DNA of 64,000 nucleotides from UBA2589 sp965223235 (GTDB lineage: Bacteria; Gemmatimonadota; Gemmatimonadetes; Longimicrobiales; Gaopeijiaceae), in contig CBDCVV010000022.1 in NCBI GenBank assembly GCA_965223235.1, positions 620,001 to 684,000 on the forward strand. The letters run 5' to 3'. Below, piece after piece: positions 24,980 through 33,995 of this stretch. The notes under the pieces were generated by a model. It was not told the origin of the DNA, did not search any database, and saw nothing but the letters and a program-made list of their open reading frames with translations. The translations under genes and the position numbers were made by a program. Each line of letters starts with the position of its first letter. Position 1 is the first letter of the stretch.

Positions 24980-27073
24980 ATGACCCGCGACACGAATCCG
25001 CTTCTGAGCGGTAGTTACCGCATTCCCTTCCACGCCATCGAAGCTCCCCACGTCGAACCCGGGGTCCGCGAAGCCCTCGAGGCAGCGGAGGCTACGATGG
25101 ACGAGATCGCAGCCGAGACGAGCGTCCCGACGTGGGAGTCGACCCTCGGCCGAATGGAGGGGGCGCTTCAAGAGCTGTCCGAAGTCGTCAGCCCGGTCGG
25201 CCACTTGGTCTCGGTCGCGGAAACGCCGGAGCTCCGCGAAGCCTACAACCAGATCCTGCCGGAGATCTCCCGATTCTGGTCGAGCATCCCCCTCAACGAG
25301 GGCCTGTGGGAACGGATCAAGGCGTACGCGGCGACCGAGGAAGCCGAAGCACTCACAGGTATTCGCCGCCGCCATCTCGACAAGACGGTACTCGACTTCC
25401 GGCGCGCAGGGGCGGAGTTGCCCTCGGACGAGAAGGCGCACTTACAATCGCTCCAGGTGAAGCTCGCGCAGCTCCAACAGAAGTTCAGCGAGAACGTCCT
25501 CGACGCGACCGCGGCTTATGAGCTCCTGATCCAAGACGAGCACCGCCTCACAGGCGTTCCGGATGCTCCCCTCCGTAGATTCCAGAAGAAGGCGACGGAG
25601 AAGGGGAAGCTCGGATACCTCCTGACACTCGACTACCCCTCGGTCGAGCCGATCTTCAAGTACTGCCAAGATCGATCGCTACGCGAAGAGATTCATCGAG
25701 CGTATGTGACGCGGTGCCGCGACGGCGAGCTCGACAACCGCCCACTCATGGCTAGGATCCTCCGTCTGCGCGACGAAATCGCCCACGTGCTGGGGTACGA
25801 AGGATTCGCGGACTACAAGCTCGCCGACCGAATGGCTGGATCTGCCGAGCGCGCCATCGCCTTCGAAGGGGACATGGTGCACCGGACCACGCCATACTGG
25901 GCACGAGACGTAGAAGAGTTGAACGCCCACGCCGCGGCGCTCGGGATCGATGAGTTGGCTCCCTGGGACGTCTCGTTCGTGATGGAAGACCTTCGCAAGA
26001 CGCGCTACGCGATCGACGACGAACAGCTCCGGCCGTACTTCCCCCTCTCGTCTGTGCTCACGGGCATGTTCGAGATCGTGCGCAGAACCTTCGGCTTCAC
26101 GATCCGAGAGGCGACGATCGACGAGGTTTGGCACGACGACGTGGCCTTCTACGAGATCTACGACGAGGAGAACACGCTCGTCGGTGGCTTCTATACGGAC
26201 TGGTTCCCACGCAAAGAGAAGCGGCAAGGCGCCTGGATGAACAACTTCATCACGGGTGGACCGCGAGCGGGTTCCTTCGCCCCCCACCTCGGGGTGATGT
26301 GCGGCAACTTCACACCCCCAGACGGCACCGGTGACGCACTACTCACACACCGTGAGGTGCAGACCACTTTCCACGAGTTCGGACACCTGCTCCACCACTG
26401 CACGTCGCGCGTCGCGATCCCGTCTCGAGCGGGCATTCACGTAGCGTGGGATTGGGTGGAGCTACCGAGTCAGATCATGGAGAATTGGACGTGGGAGCGA
26501 GAGGCACTCGACCTCTTCGCCAAACATCACGAGACCGGCGAGTCGCTGCCCGACGAGCTGTACGACCGAATGATCGCGGCCCGCCGCTTCATGGCTGGGT
26601 GGACGCAGATGCGTCAGCTCTCGTTCGGTACCGTCGACCTCGCCCTTCATGAGGAGCTCGCCCCCAACCTTCGTGAACGCGCATCCTCGTCGGAGAGCGA
26701 GGAGACGGACGGCCAGCAGGGCGCGGAAGTCATGTCGTTCGGCGAGCAACGGTTCCGAGCGTTTGTCCCGAGCGAGCTCTTCGCGACGCTCCACGTCCTT
26801 CCGACCTTTACGCACGTCTTCGCCGGCGGGTATGCCGCCGGATACTACAGCTATCTCTGGTCCGAGGTCTTGGACGCAGACGCCTTCACACGCTTCCGCG
26901 AAGAAGGGATTTTCAACCGCGAAACTGGAAGAGCCTTCGTCGACACGATCCTGTCACGGGGCGACTCCGCCGATCCGGACGACCTATTCTTGGAGTTCAT
27001 GGGGCGGGCTCCGGATCCAGATGCCCTGCTCGAGCGCAACCTCGGCCCGCTGGCCGCGAACGCCTCGGCGTGA
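24980..27073 (+). CDS. M3-family zinc oligopeptidase (oligopeptidase A/thimet type)
   Basis: This 697-residue protein degrades short peptides in the cytoplasm. The zinc site is complete: FHEFGHLLHH (HExxH, about residues 462-466) and the third ligand Glu in WDWVELPSQIMENW about 28 residues later. The helical N-terminal half (HLDKTVLDFRRAGAELP) and the C-terminal HVFAGGYAAGYYSYLWSEV match PrlC/OpdA proteins, and the length is normal. There is no signal peptide with ATG 24980 (TRDTNPLLSGSYRIPF). The open frame extends upstream, but those residues are not family-like. It may feed amino-acid recycling. Confidence 0.93.
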   Translation: MTRDTNPLLSGSYRIPFHAIEAPHVEPGVREALEAAEATMDEIAAETSVPTWESTLGRMEGALQELSEVVSPVGHLVSVAETPELREAYNQILPEISRFWSSIPLNEGLWERIKAYAATEEAEALTGIRRRHLDKTVLDFRRAGAELPSDEKAHLQSLQVKLAQLQQKFSENVLDATAAYELLIQDEHRLTGVPDAPLRRFQKKATEKGKLGYLLTLDYPSVEPIFKYCQDRSLREEIHRAYVTRCRDGELDNRPLMARILRLRDEIAHVLGYEGFADYKLADRMAGSAERAIAFEGDMVHRTTPYWARDVEELNAHAAALGIDELAPWDVSFVMEDLRKTRYAIDDEQLRPYFPLSSVLTGMFEIVRRTFGFTIREATIDEVWHDDVAFYEIYDEENTLVGGFYTDWFPRKEKRQGAWMNNFITGGPRAGSFAPHLGVMCGNFTPPDGTGDALLTHREVQTTFHEFGHLLHHCTSRVAIPSRAGIHVAWDWVELPSQIMENWTWEREALDLFAKHHETGESLPDELYDRMIAARRFMAGWTQMRQLSFGTVDLALHEELAPNLRERASSSESEETDGQQGAEVMSFGEQRFRAFVPSELFATLHVLPTFTHVFAGGYAAGYYSYLWSEVLDADAFTRFREEGIFNRETGRAFVDTILSRGDSADPDDLFLEFMGRAPDPDALLERNLGPLAANASA

Positions 27074-27142
27074 CACGTCAGAGGCGTGGCGGCGTATAAT
27101 CGTCCGCGGACAGGGTGCCATGAACCTTCACCGAATACAGCG

Positions 27143-28147
27143 ATGAAGAACCACAAGATCGGTCTCGCACTAGCGATAGCTGCTATCTCTGCCTTGTCCG
27201 CGTGCAACGACAAGCCGATGAGCTACGGTGATGTGAATAGCATCATCGCGGTGATGTCCCCGGAGCAGTGGGAGGCCGTCGAGACGAACGTGTACGAAGC
27301 GCTCGAGCCCACGATCCAGACGGTGCGCGCCGAGAAAACGTTCACGGTCACGTACCAGGAGCCCGGGGCGGAGTTCTGGGATCGACTGCGGCGCTTCAAG
27401 CAGCTCATGGTCGTAGGGTCTGCCAACGACGGATACGTACAAGAAGTCTTGGCCGAAGCCGATGACGCGCCTTCGGGTGTCGGCCTCCACCAGGTCGACA
27501 ACGTCTGGGCGAACGGGCAGACCGTGACGCTCGTCCTCCTAGAGGACGGCTGGGGGCCTTCTGACTTGCAGCCGTACCTCTCCGACATCAACGACATGCT
27601 GGACGGGCAGTACCGACGGTACGCCCAGAACCGCATGTACGTCTCCGGTATCGATTCGGCCCTCGCCGACACGCTCGCGCTGCAGGCTGGCTTTACCATG
27701 CTGCTTCCGGAGGTCTACCGGTGGAGTGTCACAGACTCGACGTACACCTTCCGAAACGACAACCCGGACCCCTCCGAGCTCATCCGCCAAGTCGCGGTGA
27801 CGTGGAGGACACCCGCACCGGGCTCGTTGGATGATGAGGCGCTGCTCGAATGGCGCGCCCAGCTGGCGGACGGTTATAACGAACCCCAGATGGTCGTGAT
27901 CGAGGGAGCCGACTACCGAGTCATCCACGGGCCGACCGGCGAAGGTGTCGAGCTGCAGGCGCAGTGGCGCAACCCGCCGGATCAGAACTGGCCGGCTGGA
28001 GGCCCGCTCATCACTCGCAGCGTGACGTGCGATAACCAAGACCGGACGTACATCATGGACGCTTGGCTCTACGCACCGGGCAAAGAGAAGTACGAGTACA
28101 TGATCCAACTGCAGACGCTGCTGGACACGTTCTCCTGCGTTTCGTAG
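27143..28147 (+). CDS. DUF4837-family lipoprotein
   Basis: This 334-residue lipoprotein has a signal and lipobox (AAISALSAC). The mature protein begins with YGDVNSIIAVMSPEQWEAVE and contains FTVTYQEPG, then a long alpha+beta domain with RNPPDQNWPAGGP near the C terminus, matching the DUF4837 pattern. The family occurs in Bacteroidota and Gemmatimonadota and has no assigned function. It starts 69 bp after the oligopeptidase. Two late cysteines (VTCDNQDRTY, TFSCVS) may form a disulphide. ATG 27143 places the lipobox at the usual distance. Confidence 0.85.
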   Translation: MKNHKIGLALAIAAISALSACNDKPMSYGDVNSIIAVMSPEQWEAVETNVYEALEPTIQTVRAEKTFTVTYQEPGAEFWDRLRRFKQLMVVGSANDGYVQEVLAEADDAPSGVGLHQVDNVWANGQTVTLVLLEDGWGPSDLQPYLSDINDMLDGQYRRYAQNRMYVSGIDSALADTLALQAGFTMLLPEVYRWSVTDSTYTFRNDNPDPSELIRQVAVTWRTPAPGSLDDEALLEWRAQLADGYNEPQMVVIEGADYRVIHGPTGEGVELQAQWRNPPDQNWPAGGPLITRSVTCDNQDRTYIMDAWLYAPGKEKYEYMIQLQTLLDTFSCVS

Positions 28148-28278
28148 CGACCGGGTAGCCCTGACCAAGAATCCCGCCGACTCCCTAGTCGCGGCCGGGA
28201 ACCCACAGCAGAGAAGCCGGATTGGTTCGGTTGCCCACCACGGGCAGTCGGTTGCAATCGAGACATGGAGTTCCGGTC

Positions 28279-28803
28279 ATGTGGAGTCGCACTTTGGTGA
28301 TCACCGCCGCTTTGGTCGCCGGCGGGTTTGTCCCCGTAGAGGCACAGCCCCGCGCGAGCCAGCACGGGATCGTCGTTCAGGAAGTGAACACCACCCGGAT
28401 CACCGTCGAGTACGACCGGCCTGTACTCCGTGGACGTTCGGTGTTTGGCGACATCCTCGACTACGATGTCGTGTGGACGCCGGGGGCGAACCGCGCCACG
28501 TGGATCGACGTATCCGAAGCAGTCGAGATCGAGGGAGCCTCACTCGAGGCCGGTCGATACGGTATCTGGACCATTCCTCAGGAAGACTCTGCTTGGGAAG
28601 TGATCTTCGTCCGAGAGTGGGACGCGCATCACTCCTTCTTCCCCGTAGAGTCGGAAGCGGCCCGGGTCCGCGTCATGCCTGAGAGCGGCGACCACATGGA
28701 GGTGCTCGCCTTCTACTTCCCCGTCGTGGGCCCGTACGAAACCACACTGCGCTTCCACTGGGGGAACGTCGTGCTGCCGCTCCGCATCTCGGTCCCCGAG
28801 TAG
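28279..28803 (+). CDS. DUF2911 secreted protein, short form
   Basis: This 174-residue protein has a signal peptide (ITAALVAGGFVPVEAQ). A single DUF2911 domain follows: TRITVEYDRPVLRGRSVFGD, VVWTPGANRAT, LEAGRYGIWTIP, and a last strand LRFHWGNVVLPLRI. It is a paralogue of the longer protein at 17221 but lacks that protein's C-terminal domain, so the domain can stand alone. ATG 28279 begins the signal peptide. It ends 24 bp before the convergent gene at 28828. Confidence 0.87.
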   Translation: MWSRTLVITAALVAGGFVPVEAQPRASQHGIVVQEVNTTRITVEYDRPVLRGRSVFGDILDYDVVWTPGANRATWIDVSEAVEIEGASLEAGRYGIWTIPQEDSAWEVIFVREWDAHHSFFPVESEAARVRVMPESGDHMEVLAFYFPVVGPYETTLRFHWGNVVLPLRISVPE

Positions 28804-28827
28804 GTCGGAGCCGCGGGAGACCGCCCC

Positions 28828-30225
28828 CTACTCCCCTCCGTGCACGAGCCGCCGAAGGCCCATGTAGTCATGAAACGCCAAGCCGACGAAGGCTGGCTTA
28901 CTCGACAGGTGGCGGATGATGTCTCCCGTTACGGAGCGCATGCTTTCGGCACCGAGGTTGTGGAACGATTGCAAGTCAGCGGCCACGCGGGTTGGCCTTC
29001 CGGCGGGCCAGTGGCGTAGTAGCGATGATCCAGCGGTCCGCTCGCGCAGCTCTTCCAGTGCGGCCGCACTATCCACTACCCAAAGGCGACTCCGGTCGTC
29101 CGATCCGTGCTCGAGCACGACCCACCGGGCATCGGCATGGGGAGGCAGGCCGTCGCTCACCGGTCCGTAGAAGGTCAGAAGATCTTCGTCCGGAAGGAGC
29201 ACGGTCTCGACACCGATGAAGACATCGACCGAGCGAGTGCGGGCGAGCTCCAGCTCCCCGAGAGAGTGAACGACGGCTCCATTCGCCCCGAGCGCTTGGG
29301 TTCGGTAGTCCATGATGGCGATGTCGTCGACCAAGGACATCACGTGCTCCATGATCTTCGCCCGGCGGCCGTCTAGCACTGCCTCCATGTAGATCCCGGT
29401 TTCCTCGTCCGGCGAGTCGAACCAGAACGGCACGTCGACCGCTACCGCGAGCCCACCGTCGCGTGCGAGCTCCGAGACGCCAGACAGCAACTCGACGTAC
29501 CCGTCCAAATACTCCTGACGGTGAGGTCCTTGAAACCCTTCCACCAAGTAGGGCTCGATGTCGTAGCGGACCCCGAAGAAGCGCTCTTCCGCTGGACGGC
29601 TGCGATTGTGCTCGACCAGCGCCTGGACCGTGCGGTACACGCCGTCGTGGTTCTCGGGACGGACGTAGTCTTTGTCGCCGTCGAGCGCGTACGCGACGGC
29701 CCCCGCTTCACGAAGCTCCGCGAGGAACGGGCCGAACTCGTCGCTAGAGAAGGGGATATACCCGGAAGCCGGACGCTCCCCCTCGGCGGCGGCCAGGTAC
29801 AAGAACACCCGGGTGATTCCTTGTTGACCAATGAAGTCCAAGAAGGCTTCGCGCTCGACCGGGTCCCGTAGGATGCGAGCGGTCTGCCACACCCAGAGCG
29901 CCGTCTCCCGGGTGCTCGGGTGTGCCATCTCGACCGGCTCCGGGGTGGTCGGGGGGTCCGGATACTCGATGCGAGGTTGTACCGGGTCCGTGCGCAGGTA
30001 GTAGGGCACCAGACGGAGCCCGTCGTCCCGGTACACGACCGATAGACGCCCCCGACGGATCTGCTCAGGACCGGACATGCCGTACGCGCTCGGGTCGACC
30101 TCGACGCTCAGAAGGGGGAGTGCGTACTCCTGTCCTTCAGCGGTGTGCACACCTGTGACCCCCACTACGACGCACCCAAAGACCAGCGATGAGAGGGTGG
30201 ACAAGACCGATGATCTCGAGGGCAC
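28828..30225 (-). CDS. Secreted protein with glycosidase-like TIM-barrel pattern
   Basis: This 465-residue protein has an N-terminal signal (SLVFGCVVVGVTGVHTAEG) and a short beta-rich stretch. The main domain (about residues 105-345) has alternating strands and helices: TRVFLYLAAAEG, AVAYALDGDKDYV, FFGVRYDIEPYLVEG, LAVAVDVPFWFD, DDIAIMDYRTQ and DVFIGVETV. Acidic residues at strand ends (YDIEP, MDYRT) resemble those of TIM-barrel glycoside hydrolases such as GH18. I cannot name the family. The gene is isolated and convergent with DUF2911. Confidence 0.65.
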   Translation of the reverse strand: MPSRSSVLSTLSSLVFGCVVVGVTGVHTAEGQEYALPLLSVEVDPSAYGMSGPEQIRRGRLSVVYRDDGLRLVPYYLRTDPVQPRIEYPDPPTTPEPVEMAHPSTRETALWVWQTARILRDPVEREAFLDFIGQQGITRVFLYLAAAEGERPASGYIPFSSDEFGPFLAELREAGAVAYALDGDKDYVRPENHDGVYRTVQALVEHNRSRPAEERFFGVRYDIEPYLVEGFQGPHRQEYLDGYVELLSGVSELARDGGLAVAVDVPFWFDSPDEETGIYMEAVLDGRRAKIMEHVMSLVDDIAIMDYRTQALGANGAVVHSLGELELARTRSVDVFIGVETVLLPDEDLLTFYGPVSDGLPPHADARWVVLEHGSDDRSRLWVVDSAAALEELRERTAGSSLLRHWPAGRPTRVAADLQSFHNLGAESMRSVTGDIIRHLSSKPAFVGLAFHDYMGLRRLVHGGE

Positions 30226-30385
30226 TGGGGCGAGCTCCGGGGCGTATCGCGATGGGGCATCGGGCTACTACCCGCATGAGATCTGAAGGTGCGTCTCGAG
30301 GAGCGGTTCCAGGGGGTGCGCCGCTTGCCTGAGGGGTTACGTTGACGACTCATTCTGCCCCACTAGAACACCGTCCCTCCCCGAC

Positions 30386-33300
30386 GTGAGCTTCGTTCAC
30401 CTCCACACCCATTCCGAGTATTCGCTTCTCGACGGAGCGAACCGGATCGACGACCTGGTGCGTCGCGCCAAAGAGTACGAGATGCCCGGTCTCGCCCTCA
30501 CCGATCACGGCTGCATGTTCGGGGCATGGACCTTCCACAAGAAGGCTCGCAAGGAAGGTGTGAAGCCGATCATCGGGATGGAGGCCTACGTCGCACCGGG
30601 CGATCGACGAGACCGCTCCCGGAGCGGACAGGGGGAACGCGCCTACTACCACCTGGTGCTCCTCGCACGCGATCTGCAGGGGTACAAGAACCTGGTCAAG
30701 CTCTCTTCGATCGGGTACACGGAGGGTTTCTACCACAAGCCTCGGATCGATCGAGAGGTGCTCGCGCGCCACCACGAAGGACTGATCGTCTCGTCGGCGT
30801 GCATGGCCGGCGAGGTCGCCCGCCACCTCCTCGCCGACAACCCCGACGGAGCCCGCGAAGCGGCCGAGTGGTACGCCAACCTCTTCGACGGGCGTTACTA
30901 CCTGGAGGTCCAAGCTCACGACTCGGAAGGGCAAGCCGAACTCAACCAAAAAATCTTCACTCTCGGTGACGACCTCGGGCTCCCTGTGGTCGTCACGAAC
31001 GACTCGCACTTCCTTCAGCCGGAAGATCACGACGCCCACGACGTACTCCTCTGCATCGGGCTCGGGAAGGATCGAGACGATCCCAATCGGATGCGTTACG
31101 ACGACGGGCTCTACTTCAAGAGCGGGCCCGATATGGCCGCCCGTTTCCCCGATCGACCGGACGTCGTCGAGAACACGCTGAAGATCGCGGACGAGGTCGA
31201 TCTCGTCTTCGAGAAGAAGTACTACCTGCCGGAGTTTCCGCTACCGGACGAGTACCGCGAGGAGAATGCGTTCCTCGAACACCTCGCGATCGAGGGCGCC
31301 AAGGAGCGGTACGGCGACCCACTCCCTCAAGAAGTGCAGGAGCGCTTCGATTACGAGATGGGGGTCATCAAAGGAACGGGGTACGCCGGGTACTTCCTGA
31401 TCACCCAAGACTTCATCCGCTGGGCCCGTGAGCAGGACATCCCCGTCGGTCCCGGACGCGGCTCTGCCGCCGGTTCGCTCGTCGCCTTCGCCCTCGGGAT
31501 CACCAACCTCGACCCCATCGCCTTCGACCTGCTCTTCGAGCGCTTCTTGAACCCCGAGCGGATTTCGATGCCGGATATCGACATCGACTTCTGCTATGAG
31601 CGTCGTGGGGAAGTGATCGAGTACACGCGTCAAAAGTACGGCTCGGACGCGGTCGGACAGATCATCACCTTCGGAACGATGAAAAGCCGCGCCGTCATCA
31701 AAGATGTAGGGCGGACGCTTGGATTCGCCCCTTTCGAGACGGACAAGATCGCGAAGCTCATCCCCAACCAGCCGGGTCAGGCGTACACGGTCAAGGAAGC
31801 GGTCGAGGGACTCAAAGAGGTGAAGGCGCTCTACAAACAAGACGAGCGTCATCAGCAGCTCTTCGACTACTCGATGACGCTCGAGGGTTTGGCCCGACAC
31901 TCGTCAGTGCACGCTGCGGGGGTGGTCATCGCCCCTGGCCCCCTCGACGACTACGTCCCGGTGAGCGTGCAGGGGGGCAAGAGCAGTGGCGACGACGATG
32001 CGATGGTCGTCACGCAGTACGACATGAATTGCCTCGACGAGGCAGGCATGCTGAAGATGGACTTCCTCGGGCTCAAGACGCTCACTGTCATCCACGACGC
32101 CGTCCAGATGGTTCGCGAGCGGTACGGAAGCTTGACGCACCCCGAGGCCGGCACCGAGTACGACTCAATCGACGACCTTCCCCTCGACGATCCCGATGTC
32201 TACGCGATGATCGCCCGAGGCGGGACAGCTGGGGTCTTTCAGTTCGAGTCGTCCCTCGCGAACGACAAGCTGCGCTCGATGCGCTGTGACCGCTTCGAAG
32301 ACCTGGTTGCGACCAATGCTCTCATTCGTCCTGGCCCCCTCGACTCTGGGATGACGGACGTTTTCATCGAGCGAAAGCTGGGGCGCCAAGCCGTCTCTTA
32401 TCCGCATCCTGACCTGGAAACGATCCTGGAGCCGACGTACGGGGTCATCGTGTACCAGGAGCAGGTCATGCGGATCGCGTCCGAACTCGCCGGCTTCTCA
32501 CTCGGAGAAGCCGACGTGCTGAGAAAGGCGGTCGGCAAGAAGATCGCCGAGCTCATCAAGAAAGAGCTCGGAAGATTCATCGAACGCTCCGTGGCGCGCG
32601 GTGTCGATCCAAAAATCGCCGAGGACCTCGCCGATCAGATCGAGACCTTCGGTCGGTACGGCTTCAATCGCAGCCACTCGGCCGCGTATTCCCTGGTTTC
32701 GTACCACACGGCGTGGCTCAAAGCGCACTACCCTGCCGAATTCATGGCGGCGCTCCTCTCGTCCGTTCTCGATACCACCGACTCGGTCGTGAAGTACATC
32801 AGCGCGTGCCGCGACCTGCCACGATACCTCCCCAAGCTCGAAGACTCGGTCGAGGTTCTCCCGCCGGACGTGAACGAATCTGGTTGGAAGTTCACAGTCA
32901 CTCCGTCCGGGCAGATCCGCTTCGGCCTCGGCGCAGTGAAAGGTGTAGGGCACAGCGCGGTCCAGTCGGTGCTCGCAGCTCGTCGTGACGGACGCTTCAC
33001 CTCGCTCTTCGACTTCGTGGAGCGGATCGATATCCGAGCGCTCAACAAGCGTGGTTGTGAAGCGCTTATCGCCGCCGGTGCCCTCGATGACTTCGGTCAC
33101 CGAGCTCAGCTCCTGGCTGGCCTCGATACCGCGTACGGGGAAGTGCAAGCGCGACAGGCTGAGCGCGAGGCGGGTCAGGCTTCGCTCTTCGGCGCCTCGT
33201 CGGATCTGCCGCGCAGCGAGCCGAAGCTACCGACACTCCCCGAGTGGCCAGAGCCCGACCGCCTGACTCGAGAGAAGGCCGCCCTCGGGTTCTTCATTTC

Positions 33301-33967
33301 CGGCCATCCACTCGATCGATATCGGGAAGTCGTTCGAGCCTTCGAGCCCGCGTCTGCGGCGACGTTGATCGAGTCCCCGGGAAAGCTCGTGGAGCTGCCG
33401 TGCGTGGTGACTTCGGTGGCGCGACAGATCTCTCGCCAAGGGAACGAGTGGGGGAAGATCATCGTCGAAGATTTCACGGGTACTGCGACGATCTTGGCGT
33501 TCGGCGACAAGTGGCAGGAGTACAAAGAGATTCTCGAAACGGACACCGTGGTCCTCATCGCGGGCCGAGTGAGCGATCGCGCGGGCGACGAAGAAGACCC
33601 GCCAATGTTCTTGGAGTCGGCCCGCCTCCTCGATGAGGTCTCCGAGGGTGGTGAGCTCGCGATCCAGATCGGACTTCCTCTCGATAGCTCTGCGACGGCC
33701 GAGGCGTTCGCCGAGGCGAGGCGGGTTCTCGCTGCTCATCCCGGTCCATCACCCGTGTGGCTCCAAGTCGGGCACGACAACGGTGAGCTCGCGCCACGGC
33801 TCCGCTCGCGCACTCTCAACGGGGCTCCGGACTCAGAGACGATGGAGGCGCTGCAGAAGCTCTTCGGACGCGGCAACGTGCGTCTCGTTCGTGCCGTGAT
33901 CCCGGAAATCGATACGCGGGCATCGGACCGACGCGCCAAGTGGCGGGAGCGGAGCAACGGAGGCTGA
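30386..33967 (+). CDS. dnaE: DNA polymerase III alpha subunit
   Basis: This 1,193-residue protein is the replicative polymerase catalytic subunit. The PHP domain opens immediately (FVHLHTHSEYSLLDGANRI), with later metal-site motifs (LALTDHGCMFG, VTNDSHFL). The polymerase active site PDIDIDFCYERR lies at about residues 394-405. The conserved GPGRGSAAGSLVA, HAAGVVIAP and GFNRSHSAAYSLVSY are present, as are the C-terminal HhH and OB-fold regions. No DEDD exonuclease is inserted, so proofreading needs a separate epsilon subunit. GTG 30386 places the PHP His at the usual distance. No other replication gene is adjacent. Confidence 0.98.
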   Translation: MSFVHLHTHSEYSLLDGANRIDDLVRRAKEYEMPGLALTDHGCMFGAWTFHKKARKEGVKPIIGMEAYVAPGDRRDRSRSGQGERAYYHLVLLARDLQGYKNLVKLSSIGYTEGFYHKPRIDREVLARHHEGLIVSSACMAGEVARHLLADNPDGAREAAEWYANLFDGRYYLEVQAHDSEGQAELNQKIFTLGDDLGLPVVVTNDSHFLQPEDHDAHDVLLCIGLGKDRDDPNRMRYDDGLYFKSGPDMAARFPDRPDVVENTLKIADEVDLVFEKKYYLPEFPLPDEYREENAFLEHLAIEGAKERYGDPLPQEVQERFDYEMGVIKGTGYAGYFLITQDFIRWAREQDIPVGPGRGSAAGSLVAFALGITNLDPIAFDLLFERFLNPERISMPDIDIDFCYERRGEVIEYTRQKYGSDAVGQIITFGTMKSRAVIKDVGRTLGFAPFETDKIAKLIPNQPGQAYTVKEAVEGLKEVKALYKQDERHQQLFDYSMTLEGLARHSSVHAAGVVIAPGPLDDYVPVSVQGGKSSGDDDAMVVTQYDMNCLDEAGMLKMDFLGLKTLTVIHDAVQMVRERYGSLTHPEAGTEYDSIDDLPLDDPDVYAMIARGGTAGVFQFESSLANDKLRSMRCDRFEDLVATNALIRPGPLDSGMTDVFIERKLGRQAVSYPHPDLETILEPTYGVIVYQEQVMRIASELAGFSLGEADVLRKAVGKKIAELIKKELGRFIERSVARGVDPKIAEDLADQIETFGRYGFNRSHSAAYSLVSYHTAWLKAHYPAEFMAALLSSVLDTTDSVVKYISACRDLPRYLPKLEDSVEVLPPDVNESGWKFTVTPSGQIRFGLGAVKGVGHSAVQSVLAARRDGRFTSLFDFVERIDIRALNKRGCEALIAAGALDDFGHRAQLLAGLDTAYGEVQARQAEREAGQASLFGASSDLPRSEPKLPTLPEWPEPDRLTREKAALGFFISGHPLDRYREVVRAFEPASAATLIESPGKLVELPCVVTSVARQISRQGNEWGKIIVEDFTGTATILAFGDKWQEYKEILETDTVVLIAGRVSDRAGDEEDPPMFLESARLLDEVSEGGELAIQIGLPLDSSATAEAFAEARRVLAAHPGPSPVWLQVGHDNGELAPRLRSRTLNGAPDSETMEALQKLFGRGNVRLVRAVIPEIDTRASDRRAKWRERSNGG

Positions 33968-33995
33968 CCCCTCCCCTTCCCATCGTCCGAGGGCC

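Noticed and set aside
28148..28278. Possible tRNA or small RNA in the gap before DUF2911
   Set aside because: No cloverleaf, conserved T-loop bases or strong stem could be found.
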